Shown here in pieces: positions 24,458 through 34,748 of a stretch of DNA of 64,000 bases. The DNA is from Epiperipatus broadwayi (lineage: Eukaryota; Onychophora; Udeonychophora; Euonychophora; Peripatidae): positions 3,478,156 to 3,542,155 of the forward strand of contig JAQFVV010012396.1 in the NCBI GenBank assembly GCA_028023455.1. Reading direction: 5' to 3'. The notes under the pieces are model-generated. The model saw only the letters and a program-made list of their open reading frames with translations. It was not told the DNA's origin and did not search any database. The position numbers and the translations under genes are program-made. Position 1 is the first letter of the stretch; every line of letters starts with the position of its first letter.

Positions 24458-26354
24458 TGAGCCAGATTGATTTCCGATTCAATGGTTTTATTACTAAAAT
24501 TAATAAAGGAAGAACAGCTTCATTTTCATTAAATGTCTAATGCTAAAATTTTTATTATTATTTAAAACACATACACATTTATATTTAAAGTAGATCATTT
24601 AATGTTTATAAAATTGATTTTAAAATAGTTTACTTTCACCGCCTGTTTTAATCAATTTGATTAAAAACAGACAAGCTTGCTAATTATATATTCCTGTTGC
24701 TTTTATTGTAATTATTTTTAAAGTTAATTCTAAAAAAAGTGGAGATTTAGTTTTGTATTTGTCGTTTTTGTTTCAATTATCCCTGGTTGGAAGTCTTAAA
24801 TTAGATTGAGCGGGAAATTAATATTTGCCCTGCCTGGAATATAGAATGGACACTAATGAAAGTTTTGTGTGGGAAATGTAGCAAGGCAAGGATAGCCCGC
24901 CAATTTTTGGGAGAGAGAAGAGATTCATTATTAGATACACACTTGGATTATAGCCTGCAAAGAGATACCATTGTGAGTAGCTGTTCGGACATTTAATTCC
25001 TACTAAAAACTTAAATAATTATTGACAAACTTCGTTGGTGTGCAAGATGTCAAAATCCACCGCTGTGAGTTTTGCCATCATTAGAATGTCTTGCTAATTT
25101 AAACAAAGGATGGACCCATGCCTACCAGCTCTTCTTCAGTCATGCCATGAACCTCTAAAATAAACACTGCCTCTACCTTGCCACTGTCAAAGGACCTGAA
25201 AGATGAACTATTGTCAAAAGTGCGCACTCGTCACTAAATCACTAGAACTCTGCCTTACCGTAAGCTAAACTTTTTCCTATTCTAGCCAGGGTAAATAAAT
25301 TGCGTTTAATTAAATCTCCGCTCAATCTAATGATAAATATGTTTTAAAATGGTATTAATTGTTTTTTTTTAATTATTTATTATCTGTATGTACTCTTTTC
25401 TAGTATTTAAAGTGTGTCTTGGAATCTTAGTTTTAAGATTCCAAGTTTGTTTGCAATTTTCGTTTATCAGAGGGTGCATTAGGAGATTGTATTTTATATG
25501 TTTAATATATACCTGATTATTTCGTTAACTATTACAAAATGCATTGGCAGTTTTCGTAGTCTTTATTTATTCACCTGCCCTTAGTTGTAAAATAAGGAAT
25601 CTTTAAGCATGTTTCGTTTGCACTTTTTGTGCAAACAACAAAATCTTTTTGCTGGCTATTTGTTAAGTTATTTCTTCAGGTTGTCTGAAAGTAGTCATTT
25701 CTTTCTGGATTACGTAAGATCGTAATCAAATATCTTTTGCTGTCTTGTAAGTGAGATCAACCACATTTACTTTGAATGTAGTATTATGCGCAGCAGTCCT
25801 GCGGCGTTTTAACGACAGTAATTAGAATATTACTGCTCGGACGTTCGCGCTGGTTACATCGATTTCCGGCAGGATAGTAAGTGTTTTATTATCCCTGATT
25901 CAGGAAGCTAGGGTTGTTGTTTGTTTTTGTAATTTTACAACTGGCCAGCAAGAAGATATTATCCTAACCATTTCTTATATTTTAAGTGAGAGAATTTTAT
26001 TGCCAAAATGTTTAATGCCTTCATGTTTGTCGTACTCTTGTGCACTCTCTGGTAAATATACGTATGTTAACATAAGTCACTTTTATATTCATGGCTAGAT
26101 GTCTTTACTATATTGTCTAACTTCTAAAATTAATAAATTGTTTAAATTTATTTGGCTGATGTTTGTCTTTGTGCTTTGATTTCTCAACTGTCTAAATAAT
26201 ATTTAAGATATCTTGTCCCACCCTGAGTGTAGTTCGGTGCCCTTTTGATTCGCATATTTTGTCCACCCTAAAATAAATGTCTAGTTTCTTTTTTTGGACT
26301 AGTGGCACCCCCGGGTCAGTATATGCGAATCTCAAAGATCTTTCTCCCATTACA
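24458..26354 (+). repeat. Element 2 right (3') LTR
   Basis: 1897 bp, beginning TGAGCCAGATTGATTT and ending CTCCCATTACA. Near-identical to the left LTR. It is followed directly by (AT)n. Confidence 0.93.
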
Positions 26355-26390
26355 ATATATATATATATATATTTGATATTTTATTGTTTG
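26355..26390. repeat. (AT)n target tract of element 2
   Basis: ATATATATATATATAT follows the right LTR immediately and an AT run precedes the left LTR, so the element lies within an AT microsatellite. Confidence 0.8.
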
Positions 26391-26499
26391 TGTCAATTTA
26401 TCCAGCATATGAGGCAGTGATTTTTCATTTGAGATCTGTACTTTTTGTTTACTGTAATAATCTAATCAAGTCAAAATTATTTTAAAAATATATAATCTT

Positions 26500-26834
26500 A
26501 TTATTAATTTGAAAAGAAAATATTCAAATATGACTGTGAGCAGCTCTGTCATCTCACTTACATTATATCTTGATTGCTCATCATGATGTGTTAAGTGGCT
26601 ATGGACAAATTATACTTATTGTTGCAGACAATTTGATGGTTTGTTATCTAGAATGCCATTAATGATTTCAAGCATGCCTCTTGTCATTGAAAAAAATGTG
26701 TTTGTATTTCTGTTCCTTCCTGGTTATATTTTTTCTTGAGGATGCCATGTATGATCCCAACCTGCCTCTCATGACTCCAAAACATATTCAACAATACCTC
26801 TTTGTAATTTGGCCATAAATGGGGGTGGCAAATC
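26500..26834 (-). pseudogene. Element 3 gag, C-terminal part (downstream of insertion)
   Basis: On the minus strand the segment reads into YKEVLLNMFWSHERQVGI (about 26750-26803), then TEIQTHFFQ, matching the TFWSEARQDGI and TQFFYRQ blocks of element 2 and the QYWSDEHQNGI block of element 1. Weaker similarity (KSLMAF, then a HIMMSN-like block) continues to about 26500 with stops. It is the continuation of the gag that stops at 30175; the 26841-30168 transposon lies between. No pol follows before element 2. Confidence 0.78.
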
Positions 26835-26840
26835 ATTTTT

Positions 26841-26916
26841 GAGTTGTCGTCGATGAGCAACCTTATCCCACTGGATGGCGCAGTTATCACACTTAAACTA
26901 TAAAATATGATCATTC
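26841..26916 (+). repeat. Left terminal inverted repeat
   Basis: Begins GAGTTGTCGTCGATGAGCAA and contains CTTATCCCACTGGATGGC. It pairs with 30168 down to about 30093 on the opposite strand, with scattered mismatches. Confidence 0.8.
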
Positions 26917-27231
26917 ATGGGCCGTTAATTATAATCATTTTGATGTGTTTTTTGTAATGCGAAAATAAAAACAAAAAAAAATCGTCTTTTTTAAATATTA
27001 TTTAATTTTAAATATTATTTTTTATTAACGTATACAAATTAAATGATAATAATAAATGTAAAATAAAATAAACAAATTACAATTTGATTCGTCTTTTTTA
27101 GTTTTCTTTTTATTAGAAAAATCAATTTTCTATCAGAGATTTTTTTACTGGGGTTACGGCTTTTTTTTTTTTTTTGTTGTTTACCGCTATTTTTTATTTC
27201 AAATAGAATGACAACTAAAAGTAAAAGTTGT

Positions 27232-27334
27232 TACGGTTAGATTTAGGGTTAGTTTTAGGATTAGCTTTAGGGTTAGTTTTAGGGTTAGTTTAGGGTTAGT
27301 TTTAGGTTTAGCTTTAGGGTTAGGTTTACGGTTA
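27232..27334 (+). repeat. Telomere-like 12-bp tandem array inside the transposon
   Basis: About eight units of TTTAGGGTTAGT or close variants (TTTAGGATTAGC, TTTAGGTTTAGC). The units derive visibly from TTAGGG words but have a 12-bp period. It lies 390 bp inside the left end of the 3.3-kb transposon. Confidence 0.85.
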
Positions 27335-28938
27335 AAATAAAAAATATCAAAATCGTATTTTTGTAAATATTTTTTTTTACTAACATCTATAAAATAAATG
27401 ATAACAATAAACGTAAGCTATATTCAACAAAGTATAACAGTAGTCAGAGAAAAGAAAGAAACTAAAACTTTTTTAAACAACGACCAATATATTATAACGA
27501 TCGAAATGAAAGTGAAGATCGAATCTAACTGCAAACTATGATATCTGCTCTACAGAGCACCATCTAGGCATTTAAACCTAGAAAAATTTATAGAGTAGGC
27601 AGATACGAGCTGTTAAGATTCCACTTTATTTAAATATTCAGATCATTAGCCCAAGTCACTAGCTCAGTGGAGACGCAGAGATAAAAATCTATATCTTAAT
27701 TTATATCTTAAATATAAATAAATAAAAGCCACTGCCAGAAATTAACACATAAAAATATTTATTTACGCACATATAAAATCATTCTAATTTGAGGAATAAG
27801 TTCAACATTTTAGATTTTTCTATTAATCTTTAGTTTTACATTTAAGTAAATTACAACCATGAGTTTAATATTTATTTAGTGAGTCAAGTATGAATAGACT
27901 ACATAGATCTGCATTTGAAAAAAAAAAAATCTTCCCTGATTTAACCTTAGGCAACAAATTTCGCAATCAAACCGGCACCAATCCATCTGATACATTTATG
28001 TATTCAATGTAGCATGAAAATACGACAACACAAAATACTATACTGTCAGGAATGTACATCTGATCAGTAAGTAGAATTAGAGAAGACATTGTCTCTCCAA
28101 AAACAGGAATGTCACATCTGTTGGCAAGTAGAACAATAAACATAAAACTCCATAGGAATGGACTGCAGTCCTTTGCTGTCTTACAAACCCATCCATAGGC
28201 AAACAGAAGGTGTGTGGCATATATATATAATCCTGCCCGTAGCGGATCTCATACTACATCTACAATTACACAAATATATCCAATCCATTGAACCAATTCA
28301 ACTACGAAATCAACAACCTAAGATTACCCTCCTTTAATATAACTTTACAAAACTATATAGCCATTCACGCCCGACTTAAATTTAACATTTAAATACGTTT
28401 GCACAGATTTGTTTAAAAATGTTGGGTATAGATCGATTACATAGATTCCACGGTCAAAAACATTTCAAAATAAACATAAACAATCAAAATACAAAATTAT
28501 TGATACCGACAATCACAGAGGAAAATTTATAAGTAACCCAATAGTATTCACCATAAGATACTTGCGTTGTCACAAATAACTTAAAAGACATCCGAATAAA
28601 TACATTTTAGATACTGTACGGTATCATTATTTATCGAATGTCTATATATTTTGATCAAATATGAAAACCAAAATATAATTAACCGCAAACGAATCCATGC
28701 AAGCGTCTATAAACAACTTAAATTTCATGCATTTAAATAATCTTTACAATAAGAAAAAAAAATGGAAATGATGTTTATCAATCGGAAAACATATAAAATT
28801 AAACATTATTAATTTGATTTAAAAACTTACAAAAGTCAGATAAGAGTCCGTTTTAACATTTAAGTTGGCTTGTTTATCAATTTGTAAAACTTGATGAAAG
28901 TTCTTAATTGATTTTAATAATTGTTCATTTCATATAGC

Positions 28939-29046
28939 TTATGGTAGAAGAGTCCAGGTTCCTGTTTTTAATTCCCACAACGCCTCCATTGGAAGATAAT
29001 GTTCTGGAGATGGCAATAGCTGGTTCAAGGTATCACAGTCTTTCAT
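28939..29046 (-). other. Short open frame inside the transposon, 35 codons
   Basis: The minus-strand ATG at 29046 starts a 35-codon frame (begins MKDCDTLNQLLPSPEHYL, includes MEALWELKTGTWTLL) ending in TAA at 28939-28941. It lies about 90 bp downstream of a minus-strand TATAAAAAGGG (29133-29143), which itself lies 80 bp downstream of a CCAAT word (GACCAATGG, 29221-29229). The composition looks more protein-like than chance AT-rich frames. It may be the start of a lost transposase or nothing; I do not recognise the protein. Confidence 0.25.
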
Positions 29047-29132
29047 TTTTTTTTAAATAGAGAGTGTGGTATGTGCGTCCTATCACATCTCTCAAACACA
29101 AAACACTGGAACTATCAGAAAAAACTGTATTT

Positions 29133-29229
29133 CCCTTTTTATATTATCCACACAGATTCAATCAACAAAATGTCACTAATCCATCACTTTCATTTGGGTC
29201 CGAGCCAAGGCTTAGTGCTTCCATTGGTC
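29133..29229 (-). promoter_or_regulatory. CCAAT and TATA words, minus strand
   Basis: On the minus strand GACCAATGG (29229-29221) is followed 80 bp later by TATAAAAAGGG (29143-29133). This is a plausible promoter for the short frame starting at 29046. Such words also arise by chance in AT-rich DNA. Confidence 0.25.
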
Positions 29230-30092
29230 AAGCTAATTTCTCTTTATTTTCTTATCTATCTTTCATCAGATCATTTTAATTATACAAGAGCCCAAGGCTA
29301 GCTTGCTTTTCAAACAATTTATAAACAATCATTTCCATTTACAGATTACAAGAATTAATTAATACCTGTTTTTATTTTTAAATCTTGTACTTTTTTTATA
29401 AAAAAAAGTACGTTCAAATACTTATTTATTTGTTTTTTTAAAAAAAATATTTTTAAAGTTTGGCATCTGTGCGAATGTATATACGTTTAACAAACATTTT
29501 AATTTTAGCGTTTAGTTTTTTACTTTTATTTGCGAACTTTTAAGTTTTTATTTTAAATTAATGTAACGACATATATATATAATGTTTATAATATATGCTT
29601 TTTATGACATTTAAAAAAACAGTGTACAATTGTACTTTTCTTACTGGATATTTTTGTGTTAATGCTCTTTTTTATTTCAAAAATATACACATGGTACAAT
29701 CCTAAAATGTCTCGTGGAAATGTTATGAATAGTACATTACTTGACGCGTTACCTAATTCCAGTTCACTTTATACATATATCTCGTCAACATTTACTACTT
29801 AAAACTTCAATACCCTACGGTGTAAAAAGTCTGTTAATTATTACTTTACAAAATCTGAACATTTCAATACTTTAAAATAAAAAAAAATCCAATGAAAATA
29901 ACATTTCCATCCAATTAAAAAAAACACACCCTCTCCCCAAGCCGTAACCATTTTATAAACTGTGCGAATTGGGAAAATGTATTTGCTGCATAAACATACA
30001 TGCTGTACTGTGATGCAACATAGTGACCTGCAATCTGTAGTACAACAAAAAGTTGTATTATAGAAAGCATGGGTTCGAATGTGTCGGACATG

Positions 30093-30168
30093 GAAATGGC
30101 ATTTTTATGTGTTTTAGTGTGAAAACAGTGCCATCTAGTGGGATATGGTGGCTCATCGATGACAACCC
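30093..30168 (-). repeat. Right terminal inverted repeat
   Basis: Read on the minus strand it starts GGGTTGTCATCGATGAGCCA and continues TATCCCACTAGATGGC. It is the partner of 26841-26916. Confidence 0.8.
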
Positions 30169-30174
30169 ATTTTT

Positions 30175-30770
30175 CTCTACCAGTCTCTTGCTTTATCTCC
30201 CAGGTTATCAATAGCCACCACAATTTGTTTTTCACTGGTCAGGTTATAGCATCTATATAATTCCTTCAAGCTTTGAAAATGCCTCATGGGATCTTCCCAT
30301 GTCCCCCCAAAATGCTTTTATTATTGGCAACTAGATGGGCCATGTATTTATCCAGGCATCTTGCTTTGTTATCAGGTCTCCTCAGTTTCTTCTTTCTATG
30401 TATGCAGTGGTCCTTCTGGTGTTCCTTGGGTTGTATGGGTGGCTATCTGTTGATTTTCTTCTATAGTTTTATTCTGCTCTATTGAATGCATTTGACTTGC
30501 TTCTGACCATGCTGTTACTTGTAAGTTTTCACCTGGTGGGGTGCTGCTGCCCTTTTACTGTTACATTTTCATTATTTTTTCCTTTATGATTTTCTTTCAC
30601 TTCCAATAGTGCTTGCATTATTCAGTCCATGAGCTCTTCCAAGTATCTATGGATTTTTTGGTTTCCTTTTAACTTGGTTAGGTTCTATCTTCTCCAGATA
30701 TATAAACATGGTTTCTGGGTCTTGTTTACCCATTTCTTCTGTGTTTTGTCTATTGCTCATTATAGGCATC
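30175..30770 (-). pseudogene. Element 3 gag, N-terminal part (upstream of insertion)
   Basis: Minus-strand gag remains, beginning about 30765 (frame starting MSNRQNTEEMGKQDPETMF). A coiled-coil-like stretch with QALLEVKENHKGKN follows, then a GGTWEDPMRHFQSLKELY block and SEKQIVVAIDNLGDKARDW (30181-30240) followed by a TAG where the family's second Trp is expected. Several frameshifts and stops. It ends abruptly at the target duplication of the 3.3-kb transposon and continues at 26834. Gag forms the retrotransposon particle. Confidence 0.78.
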
Positions 30771-31399
30771 TCGTTAGTGATATAATTTTATTTTTTTCTT
30801 TGGATTATTAATTTATCCAATGATCTATCTGCTTCTCCTATTCATCATTTTTTAGTGTTGTGTTTCATTTATCTAGTTTATTTTCCTAACAAAAAAAATC
30901 CTGTGTTTTTATGTCCATCCTTTTTTTAGTATTCTGAAAAAAAAAGTGCCATCCTGTTAATATTTGTACTTTTATTAGTCTAAAAAGATTATCTTATCCT
31001 ATCCATCTTTGTTTCATCAAACATCTTACATTATTAATTTCTCTGATATAAATTGTATCCCTTACATATGTATTTTCTTTGTATATGTTGCTCACAGGAT
31101 CACTCACTCCATCTGCAAAAGAAAGTAAATAAATTATTTTATGGTATTAATATTTTCCCTTTTTAAAAAAACAATTGCTCCACTTCCTCACACACTAGTC
31201 TCAACCTGCTACTCTCAAAACAAAATTTCCTTGATTAATGGGTCAAAGCAAATGCACACATTTATAGCCTTGTTGATCTATGTTACATGATCAAAAAAAA
31301 TTCACATTTGATGCTTGAAAAAAAATTGTCTTTCTTTTTTTAAAAACACCTTTTTTGGATAGGCTCAAGAGTGCTTCCACAGTCACATGAAGACAGGTT

Positions 31400-31425
31400 T
31401 CAGAGTCTAACATTCACAGTGCCAG
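31400..31425 (-). promoter_or_regulatory. Candidate primer-binding site, element 3
   Basis: On the minus strand, about 18 bases after the 5' LTR end, the sequence reads TGGCACTGTGAATGTTAGAC. The TGGCAC start resembles the candidate site of element 2. Confidence 0.45.
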
Positions 31426-31442
31426 ATTATAGGGGAAAAACC

Positions 31443-32557
31443 TGTAACAGTCAAGTTTTATATAATCAATCAACAAGACCAAAAGATCTAACAGGCACCC
31501 TCAACCAGCAGACATAGTGTTACTCCCATGCTCGTACTTTAAACCTCCCAACCTAGGCTTGCTAGTCTCAACCACCTAATTAACATTCTTATTATCACAC
31601 AGCTTTCCTTCTTTTATAGCTCAACATAGCTCAGGGTTGGAACTTGGACTGTCTTTCTTAGGGTTCTTCACAACTTACAATATAATAAGGACCAGCACTC
31701 CTAAGTCTTAAATTAATTGTCTTGGGTTTATTACATGATTTTAGGGTCTAACTATTTCTCTGTGATTCCCAAATTAATATTATATCAATGGAGTACAAGT
31801 AAATGGATGTGTTAATGAAGCAGATAAATGTGTTTCTAATAATAATTAATAAATAGTTACAGATCACAAATTTAAATTGACAATACTATAGATTTATTTA
31901 CCTAAAATTAATATAATTAAAAAAACAGCTTACACACAGAGGACAATGATGATCTACTGGCTTTTATATCATGATATTAAAGTTAATGGCTGCCTACAAC
32001 AATGTTGTGTGCCCTACTTAGTTTAAATTGAAATTATGAATATTTATCAGTACATACTAGGTTTTATGTATGATTAATTACATTCTTAATTATTTTTTTG
32101 TCGAGAGAAAACTTGTGGATGGGCTTGATTTTAAAGGTCACCTGAAGTTTTTAACTAATGTAGGCAGAGGCTGGACTGCAAATATTTTTTTAGAAATTGG
32201 AATACTACCTGAGAGTATGGGAACAATGGTACATCAATATAAAGAGAATTGCCTTTGTGGTCTGATGGTGTGGTTCCCTGCTGAAGAATAGATGTTCCAG
32301 TCATGAAGAGCATCTGCTTCTAACCAAGGGCCATACTAATCAAGAGAGCATAGATGTTCTAAAATCCAGGAATTGGGAGCATAAGAAGTCTCTGTTTTTG
32401 AGGAACCTGGACCAATGCTAATCTATGGATTAGAAACCTGGGCATATGGCATCTGGTCTGCCCTTATACAGTTTGATCATTAAGATGCATGAACCACAAT
32501 GAAATATACAAAATTCAATTATAAAGTGACCACTGCTACACAGATGAGGCAGGAACA
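31443..32557 (-). repeat. Element 3 5' LTR (single remaining LTR)
   Basis: On the plus strand it runs from TGTAACAGTCAAG to AGGCAGGAACA, so TG...CA on both strands; the start resembles that of the element 1 LTR (TGTAACAGTCAG). The outer end abuts TATATATATATA (32558-32569), like the other LTR elements. A minus-strand TATA box lies at about 31613-31620. The outer boundary is inferred from the CA end plus the AT tract. The matching 3' LTR was not found, so element 3 is truncated. Confidence 0.6.
31611..31622 (-). promoter_or_regulatory. TATA box in element 3 LTR
   Basis: Minus-strand GCTATAAAAGAAGG lies about 170 bp before the LTR 3' end, an expected place for the LTR promoter of an element transcribed on the minus strand. 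Confidence 0.45.
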
Positions 32558-32569
32558 TATATATATATA

Positions 32570-34700
32570 AACAATAATTTGTGAAACCTTCTGCATACAG
32601 AATTAATATGAATAAAATTACTTTACATACATAATGGTGAGCATTCCTAGTTAATAATAAATAAGTATTTGCTAATCAAACCCATTCACAATATTTATTT
32701 TCATAATCTCAAAGAGTAAAAACTTGATAAATAATATTAATATGCTTGGGGAGATTATTGATTCCTAAATAGACTGATAACTTTATCCAAAGAATGGCAG
32801 TTTTATTTATATAATACTTATATATTGCATTGATGAGGAATGCAATACATACATTTAGATTTCTTCATTATTATTACTTCTACAAATATAAAAATCTTTG
32901 ATTACACTTATAGCACATGTTAAGGAAGGTCATTATATAAAATCATTATTAAAAGACAAATATTAATTTAGCTGTATGTGAAGTAATAATTTAGTTAGAA
33001 TTAATAATTTAATTGTATTGAATATTCCTAATAGCATTAGTTTCGACAGCATATAGGTTATTCTATATATATTAGAGCACACTACAGGTAAACAATGTAA
33101 TTTATAATCTATTAAATAAAACATGCTCGCCATCCTTTTTTAAATTTTATATAACTCTAAGAATTGACACATTGCTTTCCTTGACATAATGGGGAGGAGG
33201 GGTGAAAGAGAGAACTTTAAAAAAAAATTTTTTTTTAAACATGTTAATTTTGACTTTAAAAAAGAATAATTTAAGGTTTGGTGTCTTCTCTGCTCACTCT
33301 ATCTCTTGGGATTTTGAGAGCAAAAAAAGTGTAAACATGTTTTAATGATTTACCTTTTAATTTCCTCCACCATTCAAGGTAGTACATATAACTAAAAATG
33401 AAATAAAACTAAACCTTTAATATGTTCAATAATTTAAGTAAGCAGTTCAACATTTAGAATAATTAACATATAGGTTATATAATGTTATGACCAGTTAAAA
33501 ATATATAAATTTAGTTATAGTTAGAATATTTAAATAAATATATCATTTTACAGGTAAAAGTTCAATGGTGGCTAAGGGACTTCATTATGCCTACAGACAG
33601 GTGGATTGGTGAACTTCAGGCTATAACATATGGTAAGATGTGAATGGAGCTTCTACATTTTAATGGAAATATTGGATGCCAACTCTCCAATGACCATGAG
33701 AAGCTGATGCCTGACTACTCACACCTTCTGGTAGATACCATCATTATAAATTGTTACTTGCATTACTAATAAGCAATAACTTTTAATCATATGATGAAAA
33801 ATTTAAAAAAAAAATTATGTTAGAGTTCTGCTATTCCCATGATCAAAATTATTAAGCTGAACCCCAAACAATGCCCCCTTCCATGCTTATATATTTTCTT
33901 TCATGCCCAGGGTCTACTTTCTACCTTAATGGATTTTAGGTTTAATTTTGATTTTTAATTCCTCTTCCATTAGCATTTTCATTTCCTCATATTTTCTGCT
34001 GCCACTTTGGTTTCCTGTGCATTGTGCTTTATTTTACATTATGATACTTTGCAATGTGTCCAGGATGTGAATGGTGTTTAACTGTAGCTATTTCTGTTGA
34101 TAGTATGTATAGATACAGCATTTAATCTTCCTTATTTAATGTGTTCCAACCCCTCTTCAATTGTTTTACACATTTTAACATTTTTTTTTATTGATTTTTT
34201 TTTACTTTTCCAAAATTCTTTAAAATTATTTCTAACCAAATACTTTTAACATAGTATTTTCTTTGACTAAATATATGACATGATTAGAATAGTCAGCTTT
34301 AACCTTTTGAATATCGAAGTTTATACACACATGTGCATGTGTGCAGATATTTTAAAGTAAACTATATATATACAATGGGAGGTTGAACACAATCGAACAT
34401 AAGGCAGGTATATCTGCATACAGATAAACACTGCTTCACTATACATTCATTATACATTCCCTTATTCATCCTTTTCCTACCTTATAATTACTGTTATTAT
34501 TGTTAGATAATTGGAAGCTGTAATATGTAAGAATGTATAGGTACGTATATGTGTTGATAGTATAAAACATGAATTGTTTGTTGGTTGATAGATAGTAGTT
34601 ATAAGGTAGAAAAATATAAATAAGAGAATATATAATGGATGTGTATATATTAATCTGGTCAATGACTTGATAAAATTGGGAAAGAAATTGTGAATATTCG
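32570..34700. other. AT-rich DNA; one exon-like segment
   Basis: No gene is supported. A 79-bp segment at 33554-33632 on the plus strand is preceded by TTTTACAG and followed by GTAAGA. It stays open in one frame (contains VQWWLRDFIMPTDRWIGEL). It is not recognised as any protein family. The rest is AT-rich. Confidence 0.3.
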
Positions 34701-34714
34701 AACATGAGCAGTTG

Positions 34715-34716
<2 letters not shown>

Positions 34717-34745
<29 letters not shown>
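34717..34745. repeat. (AT)n microsatellite
   Basis: Short AT dinucleotide run within sequence that is itself rich in simple AT motifs; no LTR boundary is visible beside it. Confidence 0.9.

Positions 34746-34748
<3 letters not shown>

Larger units (their letters stand above)
20451..26354 (+). mobile_element. Element 2: non-autonomous gypsy-type LTR element (gag only)
   Basis: LTRs at 20451-22348 and 24458-26354 bracket only 2.1 kb of internal sequence: a leader, a gag reading frame and a short 3' region. No protease, RT, RNase H or integrase is present. Both flanks are AT repeats (left ...TATATATAT, right ATATATATAT...), so a 4-6 bp AT target duplication is compatible but cannot be delimited. 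The LTRs are nearly identical, so insertion was recent, yet gag has three TGA stops. Movement therefore probably depended on proteins from a related element. Confidence 0.9.
26841..30168. mobile_element. 3.3-kb terminal-inverted-repeat DNA transposon in a gag gene
   Basis: The left end GAGTTGTCGTCGATGAGC (from 26841) is the inverted partner of the right end (reverse complement GGGTTGTCATCGATGAGC from 30168). The arms continue to match imperfectly for about 75 bp, including ATCCCACT and TCACACT. Both outer flanks read CATTTTT (26834-26840 and 30168-30174), giving a 6-bp ATTTTT duplication plus one shared base. On the minus strand gag ends at the right flank and resumes in frame at the left flank, which independently shows this is an insertion. 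I recognise no transposase inside. Six to seven base duplications do not fit hAT (8) or Tc/mariner (2), so the superfamily is left open. Confidence 0.82.

Noticed and set aside
27640-27680. tRNA gene or SINE head (TAGCTCAGTGGAGA)
   Set aside because: An A-box-like word is present but I find no B box or tRNA fold downstream.
29915-30235. 106-codon minus-strand frame crossing the transposon right end
   Set aside because: It runs across the TIR and the gag edge in a frame different from gag and has no recognised motif.
30273-30811. Plus-strand frames rich in Leu/Phe that look like membrane segments
   Set aside because: They are antisense to the element 3 gag remains; the hydrophobic look comes from reading A-rich coding sequence backwards.
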